Positions 44,104-53,262 are shown, counted from the stretch's first letter. The stretch: 64,000 nucleotides of DNA from Salirhabdus sp. Marseille-P4669 (GCF_900240405.1 NZ_OEQK01000008.1:1-64000), one strand, 5' to 3'. A program made the numbers and translations. Notes: generated by a model from the letters alone, not told the origin.

Positions 44104-45222
44104 GTGTCAATAGCGATAGAAAGGATCAATCTCTATAAAGCAAATATGCGACTAAAAAATCCTTTTCAGACAAGTTTTGGAGTTATGCAAGAGAAAGAGT
44201 TTTTTGTAATAGAAGCAATAGACCATGACGGCAATCGTGGTTACGGGGAATCTGTAGCCTTTCGTTCCCCATGGTATACAGAGGAAACGGTCAAAACGAC
44301 GGAGCATATGCTAGAGGATTTTCTCATTCCAATTTTACAAAAAAGCGAGATTGATCATCCAAATGATGTGTTTCGGCTTTTCCGGCCAATAAAACGGAAC
44401 AATATGGCAAAGGCCTCTATTGAAGGTGCTATATGGGATTTATACGCAAAACAACAAAATATCCCGCTCGCAAAAGCAATTGGTGGGGAAAAAACAACAA
44501 TTGAAGTAGGCATTAGCATTGGACTCCAACCTACCATTAAGGAACTACTAGACAAAATAGAAGCCGCGTTAGCAACAGGGTATAAACGAATCAAATTAAA
44601 AATAAAACCAGGCCAAGATATCGAAATGCTCAAAGAGGTTCGCCAACATTTCCCAGTAACACCTATTATGGTAGATGCAAACTCTGCCTACACGTTAGAG
44701 GATGTTGACCATTTGAGAAAATTGGACGCGTTTCAATTAATGATGATCGAGCAACCATTAGCACATGACGATATTGTAGACCACGCATTTTTACAAAAGA
44801 AGATCGAAACACCCATCTGTTTAGATGAAAGTATTAACTCTCTGGACGATGCCAAAAGAGCAATTCAACTCGGCAGCTGTAAAGTAATCAATATAAAAAT
44901 TGGACGAGTTGGTGGTATTTATGAGGCCAAAAGAATCCATGACTATTGTAAAGAAATGGGTGTTGATGTTTGGTGTGGTGGGATGTTAGAAGCTGGCATC
45001 GGACGCGCCCATAACATCGCTTTAACAACTCTATCTAATTTTACGCTACCAGGAGACACAGCAGGATCATCTAATTATTGGTACGAGGATATTATTCAAC
45101 CAGAGGTAATTGTAGAGCAAGGTCTTATCCAGGTTCCTACCAAGCCTGGCATTGGATTTGATGTAAAGGAAGAATCCTTGAACCGGTTTACTTCATCTAG
45201 TAAAACGTTTACTTTTAACTAG
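44104..45222 (+). CDS. N-succinylamino-acid racemase / o-succinylbenzoate synthase family enzyme
   Basis: A 372-aa enolase-superfamily enzyme of the NSAR/OSBS type. The catalytic lysines lie in [10 protein letters not shown] (about 160-169) and [10 protein letters not shown] (about 261-270), with metal ligands in MVDANSA, IEQPL and CLDES. The start is a GTG at 44104 with GGAGG 7 nt upstream. Without other men genes nearby and directly after an M20 hydrolase, N-succinylamino-acid racemisation is the more likely role. OSBS activity often remains as a side reaction in this family. Confidence 0.88.
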   Translation: MSIAIERINLYKANMRLKNPFQTSFGVMQEKEFFVIEAIDHDGNRGYGESVAFRSPWYTEETVKTTEHMLEDFLIPILQKSEIDHPNDVFRLFRPIKRNNMAKASIEGAIWDLYAKQQNIPLAKAIGGEKTTIEVGISIGLQPTIKELLDKIEAALATGYKRIKLKIKPGQDIEMLKEVRQHFPVTPIMVDANSAYTLEDVDHLRKLDAFQLMMIEQPLAHDDIVDHAFLQKKIETPICLDESINSLDDAKRAIQLGSCKVINIKIGRVGGIYEAKRIHDYCKEMGVDVWCGGMLEAGIGRAHNIALTTLSNFTLPGDTAGSSNYWYEDIIQPEVIVEQGLIQVPTKPGIGFDVKEESLNRFTSSSKTFTFN

Positions 45223-45262
45223 TGATGTCAGAAATTATAAAACGCCTCCACCTCCCTAATTT

Positions 45263-45307
45263 ATACAATCCGAATGCGGAAAATTCGATCCCGTTTTCGG
45301 GTTGTAT
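45263..45307 (+). terminator. Long-stem hairpin after the racemase gene
   Basis: A 12-bp stem (45263-45274 with 45296-45307, one G-T pair) encloses a 21-nt loop. Only a short U-rich segment follows, so terminator activity is uncertain. The rest of 45223-45520 holds the next gene's promoter. Confidence 0.45.
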
Positions 45308-45482
45308 AACGTTTTAACATGTGAAACTACTTAACAATTCCTCCCCATTACGCTCTAGCGAAAAATAAATTTCGAAATAAACTTCTCTAATTTTTGAGAC
45401 ACTTATCCCAATCTTTTTTTACTATCAACCGCACAAATATAGAAATACCAGCCATGTAATGATAAACTGATATAGACAAAAA

Positions 45483-45511
45483 TTGACAAGAAATTTATTA
45501 ACTCATATAGG
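45483..45511 (+). promoter_or_regulatory. Promoter candidate of the GGDEF-EAL gene
   Basis: TTGACA (45483-45488) and TATAGG (45506-45511) are 17 nt apart. The -10 overlaps the presumed ribosome-binding site and lies 9 nt before the ATG, which would give an almost leaderless mRNA. Confidence 0.45.
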
Positions 45512-45520
45512 GTGAAAAGA

Positions 45521-47527
45521 ATGTTAAAAAGGAAAATTCAAATACCACTTTTTGTCTGGGTTTTTGGTGTTGTTCTTCTCGGCTTATCTGTTTGGCTAGA
45601 ATATACATCATCTACTAATACAAATATAATCTGGGTATTAAATCTGATTACTGTATCCTTCATCGCTTATTACTCAGGAATAGCTGGGGGCATCATAGCA
45701 CTATTTGTCGTATTGTTCCTTCGTATTGGCGTTAGTTTAGATACCATCGTTGGTCTAACCTTTGATGAACTAGTTTCTGCACTCATTTTAAATATTTTTT
45801 TATTTATATTTACCATTACCATTGGTTATATGGCAGGCAAATTAAAAACAAATGAAGGAAAAATAAAACAGATTTTTAACAATAATGATATTACCTTTTG
45901 GACTAGAAACCTAATTAATGGAGAGATGTCCGTTAGTAAAGGTAATGCGGATATTCTCGGATTATCCAGAGCTGATTTTGAAAAGGATCCAAATGTATGG
46001 TTTAAGGTGATTCATCCTGATGATAAATCCATACTAAAAAATGCAATGAATCAACAAAGCGCAGGCAAAAGAACGAAAAGCGTGTACCGGATTGTTCGGG
46101 ATGGAGAAGTGCGTTGGGTAGAAGACCGGGCAACGCCAACTGTAAATAAAAAAGGAGAAGTTGTTAGCGTTGACGGTGTCATATTTGATGTAACCTCCCA
46201 AAAGATTGCGGAAGAAAAAATGAATAAAATGGCATATCATGATTCGTTAACGGATCTACCAAATCGAAATTGGTTCCAAATCTATTTAAACTCTACTATT
46301 CTAGTTGCAGAAAAAAATCAAACCCCTATTGCAATCATGTTTATTGATTTTGATAATTTTAAACGTGTAAATGATACTTTAGGTCATAATGCTGGAGATA
46401 CGTTATTAAAGCAAATTGCCAAGCGTCTACAGACTTGTATTCGCAAAGGCGATATAGTCAGTCGACAAGGCGGAGATGAATTTTTAGTATTAATTGAAAA
46501 TGCAAGTAAAGCAGAAGTCGAAGAAATTGCACAGCGCATTATTAAAGAAATGAATTATCCATACACGGTAAACGGGACTGAGATATTTGCAACCCCTAGT
46601 ATTGGAATTAGCTTTTATCCAGATGGGGCTGACACAGCAGAAGCTTTAATTGAAAAGGCAGATTTCGCGATGTACCTTGCAAAAGAGCGAGGGAAAAACA
46701 ATTATCAATTTTACAACGATGAACTAAACCAAAAAATGAAGCGACGATTGATGCTCGAAACGAGACTTCATAAGGCGATTGAACGAAATGAGTTATCCGT
46801 GCACTACCAGCCGCAAATTGATATTGTTTCAGGTCGTTTAGCCGGTGCAGAAGCGTTATTACGTTGGCAAACAGACTTTGGGAATATAAGACCTGATGAG
46901 TTCATTCCAATTGCGGAGGAAACAGGAATGATTATTCCAATTGGAGAATGGGTATTAAAAGAAGCCTGCCGTCATTCCAAGGTTTTTAAAGAGAAGGGCA
47001 TGTCTTATTTTCCAATTTCCGTTAACATTTCAACAAAGCAATTAATGAATCCTAATTTCATTCGTAATCTAAAGCAAATTATATTTGAGGAGGGTGTTAG
47101 CCCTAGCATACTGACACTTGAAATTACGGAGTCTGCCTTACTCTTTTATGAGGATGCGAAGAAAAACATTCTCGAGCTTCGTAAGTTAGGTGTAGGGATT
47201 TCCATTGACGATTTCGGTGTCGGATATTCTTCTTTAAGCATGATTAAAAACATTGAAATCGACGAGCTAAAAATCGATCAATCCTTTTTAAATGATGCAT
47301 TAGAAAATAAGCGCGTTCGCTCCTTGCTAGAAACCATTATTTTAATCGGGAAGAATTTAGAGGCAAAGGTTGTTGTAGAAGGCATTGAAACAGCGGAACA
47401 ATTAGAAATGCTCATGAGTCAAAATGTGTTTGGACAAGGATACTTTTATAGCCGTCCGCTACCGATAGATGAATTCGAAAAATGGTATTATGCGTTTTAT
47501 GAAAGACAACAGGGACGAGAAGATTAA
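45521..47527 (+). CDS. Membrane PAS-GGDEF-EAL protein (cyclic-di-GMP turnover)
   Basis: A 668-aa protein. Three or four hydrophobic segments (residues 7-108) anchor it. Next come a PAS domain (about 115-225) with a PAC-type end, a GGDEF domain with an intact GGDEF (317-321), and an EAL domain with EAL (444-446). The EAL metal residues are present (ENE-type NISTKQL, EITES, DDFGVG, KIDQSF, VVEGIE). Both synthesis and hydrolysis of cyclic-di-GMP are possible. The input is probably an extracytoplasmic or PAS signal. I place the start at the ATG at 45521 (AGGGTG 6 nt upstream), not the GTG at 45512. Confidence 0.95.
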   Translation: MLKRKIQIPLFVWVFGVVLLGLSVWLEYTSSTNTNIIWVLNLITVSFIAYYSGIAGGIIALFVVLFLRIGVSLDTIVGLTFDELVSALILNIFLFIFTITIGYMAGKLKTNEGKIKQIFNNNDITFWTRNLINGEMSVSKGNADILGLSRADFEKDPNVWFKVIHPDDKSILKNAMNQQSAGKRTKSVYRIVRDGEVRWVEDRATPTVNKKGEVVSVDGVIFDVTSQKIAEEKMNKMAYHDSLTDLPNRNWFQIYLNSTILVAEKNQTPIAIMFIDFDNFKRVNDTLGHNAGDTLLKQIAKRLQTCIRKGDIVSRQGGDEFLVLIENASKAEVEEIAQRIIKEMNYPYTVNGTEIFATPSIGISFYPDGADTAEALIEKADFAMYLAKERGKNNYQFYNDELNQKMKRRLMLETRLHKAIERNELSVHYQPQIDIVSGRLAGAEALLRWQTDFGNIRPDEFIPIAEETGMIIPIGEWVLKEACRHSKVFKEKGMSYFPISVNISTKQLMNPNFIRNLKQIIFEEGVSPSILTLEITESALLFYEDAKKNILELRKLGVGISIDDFGVGYSSLSMIKNIEIDELKIDQSFLNDALENKRVRSLLETIILIGKNLEAKVVVEGIETAEQLEMLMSQNVFGQGYFYSRPLPIDEFEKWYYAFYERQQGRED

Positions 47528-47548
47528 TCTTCTCGTCCCTGTTTTTTG
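47508..47548 (+). terminator. Terminator overlapping the GGDEF-EAL stop codon
   Basis: A perfect 17-bp inverted repeat (47508-47524 with 47527-47543) with the stop TAA at its tip is followed by TTTTTTGTT. The ribosome finishing the gene would cover part of the stem. Confidence 0.9.
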
Positions 47549-47633
47549 TTTATTTATCGTTGATTCGTGAGTATTCAATGGTTTATTGACAATATTCATA
47601 TAGATAAGGCCATATTTCCCTACTATTGAGAAA

Positions 47634-47768
47634 TAATTCAATAAAATGATGTTCGATTCATGCAGTTCGTTTAGATAATTCAACATAATCATGCTCGATT
47701 CATGCAGTTCACCTAATTAATTCAACATAATCATGCTTGATTCATGCAGTTCATCTAATTAATTCAAT
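47634..47768. repeat. 42-bp tandem repeat
   Basis: Units beginning TAATTCAA start at 47634, 47676, 47718 and 47760 (partial), each exactly 42 nt apart; the core GATTCATGCAGTTC is identical in all three full copies. It ends 4 nt before the stop of the lipoprotein gene. On the minus strand it reads as a 14-residue repeat (NELHES, MIMLN), but no ribosome-binding site supports a gene. Confidence 0.9.
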
Positions 47769-47771
47769 ATA

Positions 47772-48815
47772 CTAGGACCCAGCTTGGATGGTTATTCGTT
47801 GTTCAATTTCTTTATGATCATCTGCTTGCTTTACAAAATCCCCTGCTAAGTTTTCTCCTGTTTCTCCGTAGGTTTCTAATACAAGTGGACCTTGATCTCC
47901 ATGGGTTGGATCTACTGTAAGAACAATTTCATATTCTGTTAGATTTTTAATACGACTATCTTGCTCCGGATCTTTTATATACAATACGGCAGAACCGTCT
48001 GGATTTGTATAAGCTGAACCACTAAAGCCTGTTGTAATGTAGTTTGGAATAGCGGCTTTCGCACTTACATATGTACCGTCTACTAGATTACTAGTAAGAT
48101 TTACAACAACGTATTCGCCTTGTTTTTTCACAGTCGGATCCATTAAAACGTTTGAATCTCCAAGTTCGTCGGAAGCTGTCCATTCAGGCTCTTCAATGGT
48201 AATCTGTTGTTCAGAGTCATCGATTATCACTATTGTTGTATAAGATGCTTTTTTGGCTACAGTATCAGCATCGGGGTCTATCCTTACAAATGGCCCGCTA
48301 ATGTTGCTACCATAATGCTCCTTAATTTCATCGATTTGATCATCAACATCAAAGTGCAGTTCCAACATCGTTAAGCCTTCTAAGTCAGACGGAAGCTCTT
48401 GTTCTAATTCAAATGTACCATTCGCTTCTACTCTTGTTGTCGACCAACCACCAATTAACACGCCGTCGACTACATCTGCAGAGAAGGTAAGCTGTGAGTC
48501 TGGCAAAAGATTTGTTTGTCCTTTGACAATGACCGTTTTGTCAACAATGGAAAACTCCCCGTCGAACCAAACTTCCATCTCCCCTTGATCTTCAGGGGCG
48601 GGTGTATCTTCTACCTTAAATGAAACTTCCTCGGATTCCTCTTCTATTGCCTCTTCTTTTACATCCTCTGCTGTTGTAGAATCTGAGGTTTCCTCTTCAC
48701 TCTTATTTTCTTCCACTTCTGGAATTTCATTTGATTTTTCATCACTGTTCTCTTCATCGTTATTACAAGCTACTAAAAACACAGATAATAATAGTACTAC
48801 TAAAAATGCCCTCAT
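47772..48815 (-). CDS. Lipoprotein with duplicated beta domain
   Basis: A 347-aa secreted lipoprotein. The signal peptide ends in the lipobox LVAC (Cys17). A Glu/Ser/Asp-rich linker follows, then two related domains of about 110 residues each (about 80-190 and 215-330). Both end in a segment of similar pattern (YGSNISGPFVRI; YGETGENLAGDFVKQ). This points to an internal duplication of a beta-rich domain. I place the start at the ATG at 48815, which gives an ideal signal peptide, with GGTGG 5 nt upstream. Function unknown. Confidence 0.8.
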   Translation of the reverse strand: MRAFLVVLLLSVFLVACNNDEENSDEKSNEIPEVEENKSEEETSDSTTAEDVKEEAIEEESEEVSFKVEDTPAPEDQGEMEVWFDGEFSIVDKTVIVKGQTNLLPDSQLTFSADVVDGVLIGGWSTTRVEANGTFELEQELPSDLEGLTMLELHFDVDDQIDEIKEHYGSNISGPFVRIDPDADTVAKKASYTTIVIIDDSEQQITIEEPEWTASDELGDSNVLMDPTVKKQGEYVVVNLTSNLVDGTYVSAKAAIPNYITTGFSGSAYTNPDGSAVLYIKDPEQDSRIKNLTEYEIVLTVDPTHGDQGPLVLETYGETGENLAGDFVKQADDHKEIEQRITIQAGS

Positions 48816-48958
48816 TGAATCCACCAACTCCTAAGTAATTAGTCTCTACTAAAATAGTAATAACTAAATTTTAGGATAACAACAGGACGTTATACCCCTT
48901 TCCAATTGATCGCGTGGCTCTTGTGTGACTTTCGAACTAATAAACCATGAAATAATTG

Positions 48959-49423
48959 TTAGGCTTCACTCTCATACCATGCTTTTGATGGTCTTGTCCT
49001 TGGATAACCGTGTACACTTCGAAAAGCTTTTCGTTCCTCTGTAAAGTGAAACCACTGCTTGTTACTGTCTGGATGGTTAGCATAGTGGATTACACATCGT
49101 AATTGATCCTCAACACATGGGTCTGTCCACACCCCAAGTGCTACTTCAAGCTCGTCTAATAGCTTTGCTCCATCTTTCTCTTTCATTTCTCTAAGACTAT
49201 ATATACGAAGGTGATATACAATTTTCTCTGCTAGCTTCAATCCAATGGAAGGCACTTGTTGAAAATCCGCTAGCCCTATTAATTCATTAGCTCTCTGTAT
49301 TGTCCCGTTTAATACACTTGCCAGTTCAGCAGGTTCAAATTTATGGATGTCCTGAAATTTTATTTTAGCCTTTCGTAGTAAACTCCGTTCTACTTCTATT
49401 AAAGGCAATTTCGGATTTTTCAT
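48959..49423 (-). CDS. Helix-hairpin-helix protein (Cdd1 type)
   Basis: A 154-aa protein of the Cdd1 'pathogenicity locus' type with a helix-hairpin-helix-like segment (VPSIGLKLAEKIV, about 57-69) typical of non-specific DNA binding. The C-terminal half (HYANHPDSNKQWFHFTEERKAFR) is the conserved family tail. The ATG overlaps the stop of the HAD gene by 4 nt (ATGA), so they are translationally coupled. The function is not known. Confidence 0.8.
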   Translation of the reverse strand: MKNPKLPLIEVERSLLRKAKIKFQDIHKFEPAELASVLNGTIQRANELIGLADFQQVPSIGLKLAEKIVYHLRIYSLREMKEKDGAKLLDELEVALGVWTDPCVEDQLRCVIHYANHPDSNKQWFHFTEERKAFRSVHGYPRTRPSKAWYESEA

Positions 49424-50103
49424 TTTGGTAATCTCCTATCTTTTAACGGTAAAATGGATAAAAGCTCAGCTAAATCATGAATAATAAAATCAGCATCTGG
49501 ATGCGTATCACCAACACGATTTGGACGTTTCCACACACTAATCATCCCTACACGTTTAGATGCTATTACATCATTTTCTAAATGGTCTCCTACATATATG
49601 CTTTCCTCTGGTTGAACACCCAACCTTTGGAGAGCACTTATAAATATTTTGGGATTTGGCTTTTTTATTCCTTCTGACTCCGATACGAGGATGGTGTGAA
49701 AATAGTTTTTTATTCCCAACGCGTCTATGTTCTCTACTTGAAAAGGATTCCTTCCATTCGTAATCATTCCTAAAAAAAGGGATTCTTTTCTTAAGGCCTT
49801 TAAAACAGAAATTAGGCTTGGGAATGGAACACAATAGTTCTTAAATTCTAGTAAATAATCCTGTAATAGAAATTCCAAGCTTACATCTTCCATTATAAAT
49901 TCCTCAATCATCAGGGAATATACTTTATCCTTCCATACATAGCCGTTACAATCTAGCTCGATAAACCTTTTCGTATAGGACTCTTTTGGAATATGTGATA
50001 AATGTTTCCGAAGACGTTCATACTGATGATCAATAAATCTTTCCAGCGATATTTCTCGATTTAGTAACGTTCCATCTAGATCGAACAAGACGGCTTTTAT
50101 CAT
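49420..50103 (-). CDS. HAD superfamily hydrolase
   Basis: A 227-aa haloacid dehalogenase-type phosphatase. The four motifs are in place: FDLDGTL (about 7-13) with the nucleophile Asp, the ITNGR Thr motif (about 111-115), the Lys in EGIKKPNPKIF, and YVGDHLENDV. The cap is a helical C1 type. I place the start at the ATG at 50103 with AGGGG 6 nt upstream. It is coupled to the HhH gene. The phosphorylated substrate is unknown. Confidence 0.9.
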   Translation of the reverse strand: MIKAVLFDLDGTLLNREISLERFIDHQYERLRKHLSHIPKESYTKRFIELDCNGYVWKDKVYSLMIEEFIMEDVSLEFLLQDYLLEFKNYCVPFPSLISVLKALRKESLFLGMITNGRNPFQVENIDALGIKNYFHTILVSESEGIKKPNPKIFISALQRLGVQPEESIYVGDHLENDVIASKRVGMISVWKRPNRVGDTHPDADFIIHDLAELLSILPLKDRRLPK

Positions 50104-50181
50104 TGCTTCCCCTGCTTCACACATTTTTTTTGATTTTTCTTATTTTTTTACAATGTATCATGATTTTAATTATTTCTCCAT

Positions 50182-50223
50182 TAAAAAAGAAGCTCCTCAT
50201 TCCGTTTTGGAATAGAGCTTCTT
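50182..50223 (-). terminator. Terminator of the 50233 gene
   Basis: An inverted repeat (AAGAAGCTC near 50187-50195 with GAGCTTCTT near 50215-50223) encloses an ATTCC/GGAAT inner helix. It is followed on the minus strand by TTTTTTAAT. Confidence 0.8.
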
Positions 50224-50232
50224 CGATAGGGG

Positions 50233-50883
50233 TTATTTGTATTTCTCCTCAACAATTATATAAACATAATGAATATTTCCATCTTTGTTATAAACGGAAA
50301 CGTCATGGACTCCTTCTGCGTGGGCTTTTGTTACAAAGTCATTTAGGGAAATGATGCCGCTTTCTAAACCAAGCTCATTTAATAATTCATTAATGGTTGC
50401 TTTATCATACGCAATAGCATCTGCAGGTGTATACGTAACCCGCTGTGCAGTTCCTTCGATATACAGAATTTCGAATGTTCCTTTTTGATAAATTGTTTGG
50501 ACTGCAGGTACAGTTGTTTCCGTTCCAGATAATCGAAAATCCGTTTCTTCCCTACTTTCCGGCTCACCTAAAACTTCATTGACTTTTGATTCCTTTTTCC
50601 CAATAATTTCACTAACAGCTGGGAGGTCACTCGTAACCGTATCCCTTTTCGTATCGTCCTCTGAATGTATTTCAGATTCGGTTGGCTCATCTTCTTCATC
50701 TGTTAGTTGATTATCAATCATGTCGCCCTGTTTTGCTAGCTGTTGTTCCACCGTTTGTTTGCGCGTATCTACCTCTCCATCATCCGTTTCTTCTTCACCA
50801 CCAAAAATGATCCATATTACGGCAATTACGATAACAAGCCATAGCCACCACTTTTTATAAAACGGTCGTTTCTCCTCGTTCAA
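50233..50883 (-). CDS. Hypothetical single-pass membrane protein
   Basis: A 216-aa protein with a short basic N-terminus, a Trp-rich membrane helix (about 11-28), an acidic linker (about 30-85) and a C-terminal globular part (about 86-216). I recognise no family; the C-terminal part has an alternating strand/helix pattern (GTFEILYIEGTAQRVTYTP). The start is a TTG at 50883 with GGGAGG 8 nt upstream. It is followed by a strong terminator. Confidence 0.72.
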   Translation of the reverse strand: MNEEKRPFYKKWWLWLVIVIAVIWIIFGGEEETDDGEVDTRKQTVEQQLAKQGDMIDNQLTDEEDEPTESEIHSEDDTKRDTVTSDLPAVSEIIGKKESKVNEVLGEPESREETDFRLSGTETTVPAVQTIYQKGTFEILYIEGTAQRVTYTPADAIAYDKATINELLNELGLESGIISLNDFVTKAHAEGVHDVSVYNKDGNIHYVYIIVEEKYK

Positions 50884-51205
50884 TTTTAAGTCCTCCCTAT
50901 TATATGAGACCTCAGGAGTGAAGATTTTCCTGTTACTCTTCGTTTATTATCCAAATGCTTTCGTCCGGTATCTACCAAGGAAGATAAATATTTTAAAATA
51001 GAGTCTTACGAAACAGTTGCACCCAGATGTGCATACATATATTCTGCAAGTTTAACCAAAAATAAAGTAATGATACCTGGTGAACAAAGAAGTGCGATCT
51101 CAGGATTTATTCACTAGGCATATCTGTTCATTTTTTGTACCAATTGTGTAATAATAGAGTGGAAATATATTATTATATCGAGATAACTTTCAAAGGGGGA
51201 TTATA

Positions 51206-52102
51206 ATGAACTACAAAAATGTTACAGTAGCTGGTAGTGGGGTTTTAGGCAGTCAGATTGCTTACCAAACTGCTTTTAAAGGATTTAATGTCTCTGTTTA
51301 TGATATTAGCGATGAAGCAATCCAAGCAGCTCAGGAAAGAATTCAGAAGTTAAAGCCAAGATATCAAAAAGATTTAGGTGCAACAGAGGAAGAAGTAAAT
51401 GCTGCATATGAGCGCATGTCCTTCTATAGTGATTTAGGTGAAGCTGTACGTAATGCTGACCTTGTGATTGAGGCAGTACCTGAGGTAGTAAAGATTAAAA
51501 CGGAATTTTATCACAACTTAGCAAAGGTTGCTCCTGAGGATACGATTTTTGCTACAAACTCGTCCACTTTATTACCAAGTCAATTCGCAGAGGCTACTGG
51601 CCGTCCTGAGAAGTTTTTAGCACTACATTTTGCAAATGAAATATGGAACAACAATACTGCAGAAGTAATGAAACATCCTGGAACAAATATGGACGTATTT
51701 AACGATGTGATTGAATTTGCAAAAGCCATTGGAATGGTTCCTCTACCATTACATAAAGAACAGCCTGGTTATATTTTGAACTCGTTATTAGTTCCATTTT
51801 TGGAGGCTGGACAAAAATTATTACTGAAAGGAATTGCAGATCCAGCAACAATCGATAAAACATGGATGATTGCAACTGGTGCTCCAAAAGGTCCTTTCGC
51901 CATTTTAGATATTGTTGGAATTACAACCGCTTATAACATTGCATATGGTAAAGGCGAAGCAGGTATTGAAGAATCCAAACAGCTCGCTGAAATGCTGAAG
52001 AAAGAGTATATTGATAAAGGCAAGCTTGGAGTTGCAACTGGCGAAGGATTCTATAAGTACCCAAACCCAGCTTATGAGGATCCTGAATTTTTAAAAGGAT
52101 AA
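51206..52102 (+). CDS. 3-hydroxyacyl-CoA dehydrogenase paralogue
   Basis: A 298-aa NAD-dependent dehydrogenase with the Rossmann motif VAGSGVLGSQIA and the catalytic His in LALHFANEIW. It is of the short 3-hydroxybutyryl-CoA type and the second such gene in the window. Here it stands alone, not in an operon. The ATG has AAAGGGGG 7 nt upstream. The 50884-51205 region holds an AT-rich promoter (TGTGTAATAAT near 51145), but no recognised regulator site. A strong terminator follows. Confidence 0.9.
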   Translation: MNYKNVTVAGSGVLGSQIAYQTAFKGFNVSVYDISDEAIQAAQERIQKLKPRYQKDLGATEEEVNAAYERMSFYSDLGEAVRNADLVIEAVPEVVKIKTEFYHNLAKVAPEDTIFATNSSTLLPSQFAEATGRPEKFLALHFANEIWNNNTAEVMKHPGTNMDVFNDVIEFAKAIGMVPLPLHKEQPGYILNSLLVPFLEAGQKLLLKGIADPATIDKTWMIATGAPKGPFAILDIVGITTAYNIAYGKGEAGIEESKQLAEMLKKEYIDKGKLGVATGEGFYKYPNPAYEDPEFLKG

Positions 52103-52115
52103 TTTCAAAATAAAG

Positions 52116-52162
52116 AAAAAAATCATCTCTTCTATGTATCTTCACATAAGAGATGATTTTTT
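52116..52162. terminator. Bidirectional terminator
   Basis: A 15-bp stem (52117-52131 with 52148-52162) has U runs on both strands. It separates the 3-hydroxyacyl-CoA dehydrogenase gene from the convergent 39-codon gene. Confidence 0.9.
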
Positions 52163-52166
52163 GTTG

Positions 52167-52286
52167 TTATTGTTTTTTTATCGGAGTACAAACAGCATAT
52201 ATGCTATTTGTAGGATCCGTCATATTTACTTCTATAATCTTCGTATCACCTATTTTTGATTCATGTACAATCGTCTTTTTCATCAT
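52167..52286 (-). CDS. Hypothetical small protein, 39 aa
   Basis: A 39-residue soluble protein (starts MMKKTIVHESKIGD, ends TPIKKQ). It is a plausible gene. GGAAGGAAG lies a few nt upstream of tandem ATG codons, and a bidirectional terminator follows the stop by 5 nt. A possible -10 (TATAGT) lies near 52330. I recognise no family. Confidence 0.55.
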   Translation of the reverse strand: MMKKTIVHESKIGDTKIIEVNMTDPTNSIYAVCTPIKKQ

Positions 52287-52401
52287 ACTTTCTTCCTTCC
52301 CTACAAATTTCACACACAATAAATACTATATGTAGGAAGTTTAGTCATGTGCACTATTTTTGATATAGTATTAAAAAATGCTTCATAGGTCCTATCTGGA
52401 G

Positions 52402-52430
52402 AAAAAGGACAGAAACCTGTCCTTTTTTTA
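52402..52430 (-). terminator. Terminator after the 52428 gene
   Basis: A perfect 11-bp stem (52402-52412 with 52417-52427) with loop AAAC. On the minus strand the A-run in the stem becomes U-rich, followed by TTTTTCTCC. It overlaps the stop region. Confidence 0.8.
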
Positions 52431-52727
52431 AGGCTGCACCTCATCATCCATTGCATTTAAATTCGTAATTGCTCTCTCCATTGTATGCTGTAGCTCCTCT
52501 ACCCGAAGTTGTGCCTCTATTAAAGGTTGACTAGAGCTACCGCTTCCATTTATCGCTTTCCCTCGAGCATGCTGAATTCGATGTTGAACATCACGTAATT
52601 GATGTTGTAACTGCTGAATTTCTCGTGGGTCCGCACTGTTTTTCGCTTCTTGTACAGCATGTTCTAACTCTTTGGATAAATGATATAACTCATGAATTTC
52701 ATGATCGTTTTGAATAGGCATATCCAT
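52428..52727 (-). CDS. Hypothetical helical protein, 99 aa
   Basis: A 99-aa protein of two amphipathic coiled-coil-like helices (about 10-55 and 66-92) joined by a Gly/Ser turn (NGSGSSSQP). I recognise no named family. The ATG has GGGAGG upstream (about 3 nt from GGTAA). It is monocistronic with its own terminator. Possibly it associates with another protein through the coiled coil; no partner is evident. Confidence 0.72.
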   Translation of the reverse strand: MDMPIQNDHEIHELYHLSKELEHAVQEAKNSADPREIQQLQHQLRDVQHRIQHARGKAINGSGSSSQPLIEAQLRVEELQHTMERAITNLNAMDDEVQP

Positions 52728-52788
52728 TTACCTCCCTATTTGTTTTCCTATATCTTTTGCTCTAGCTTCAAAACCTACTCTTCCATTT

Positions 52789-53262
52789 TTACATTTTATT
52801 ATCAATTTCTGTTGTATCGATGTCATCATCCCCAAACCAGTCTCGGAGTTTTTGCTTTGCTAAGCTTTTAACATCGTCATCAATGTATTGTACTACTTGA
52901 TATAAAGCTGCACTTAAGACACCGAGATCATCCACATATCCAACACCTAACAACACATCTGGTATGAGATCTATTGGCAAAATAAAATACCCTAAAGCCC
53001 CAGCAATAGTTGCCTTTGTTTTTAACGGAATTTCCTTTTTTTGTAATGTATAAAACAAAATCAAAACGACATAAACCACTTTGGATCCTGCCTTCTTTGC
53101 GAACCTTTTTAACTTATCCAATAGCTTTTGCTCGGAATAATGCTTTTGGTGTTCCTGAATGGAAGTATTATCGAATTGTTCAGCTCGTTTTTTCGCAATT
53201 TGGATGTCATATTCATCCATATGGAATTGTTGTCTTTTTCTTTTTCGGAATTTATCAAACAC
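52789..53262 (-). CDS. YkvA-type membrane protein (DUF1232)
   Basis: A 157-aa DUF1232 protein. The conserved core TKATIAGALGYFILPIDLIPDVLLGVGYVDDLGVL lies at about 80-115 with two membrane-associated segments. The N-terminal 60 residues are charged and probably cytoplasmic. The start is a GTG at 53262 with GGGAGG 6 nt upstream. The function of this widespread family is unknown. It is divergent from the amidase gene at 53421. Confidence 0.88.
   Translation of the reverse strand: MFDKFRKRKRQQFHMDEYDIQIAKKRAEQFDNTSIQEHQKHYSEQKLLDKLKRFAKKAGSKVVYVVLILFYTLQKKEIPLKTKATIAGALGYFILPIDLIPDVLLGVGYVDDLGVLSAALYQVVQYIDDDVKSLAKQKLRDWFGDDDIDTTEIDNKM

Noticed and set aside
47459-47692. Minus-strand frame of 77 codons through the 42-bp repeat
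   Set aside because: It runs into the end of the GGDEF-EAL gene on the other strand, has no ribosome-binding site, and the repeat explains its composition.
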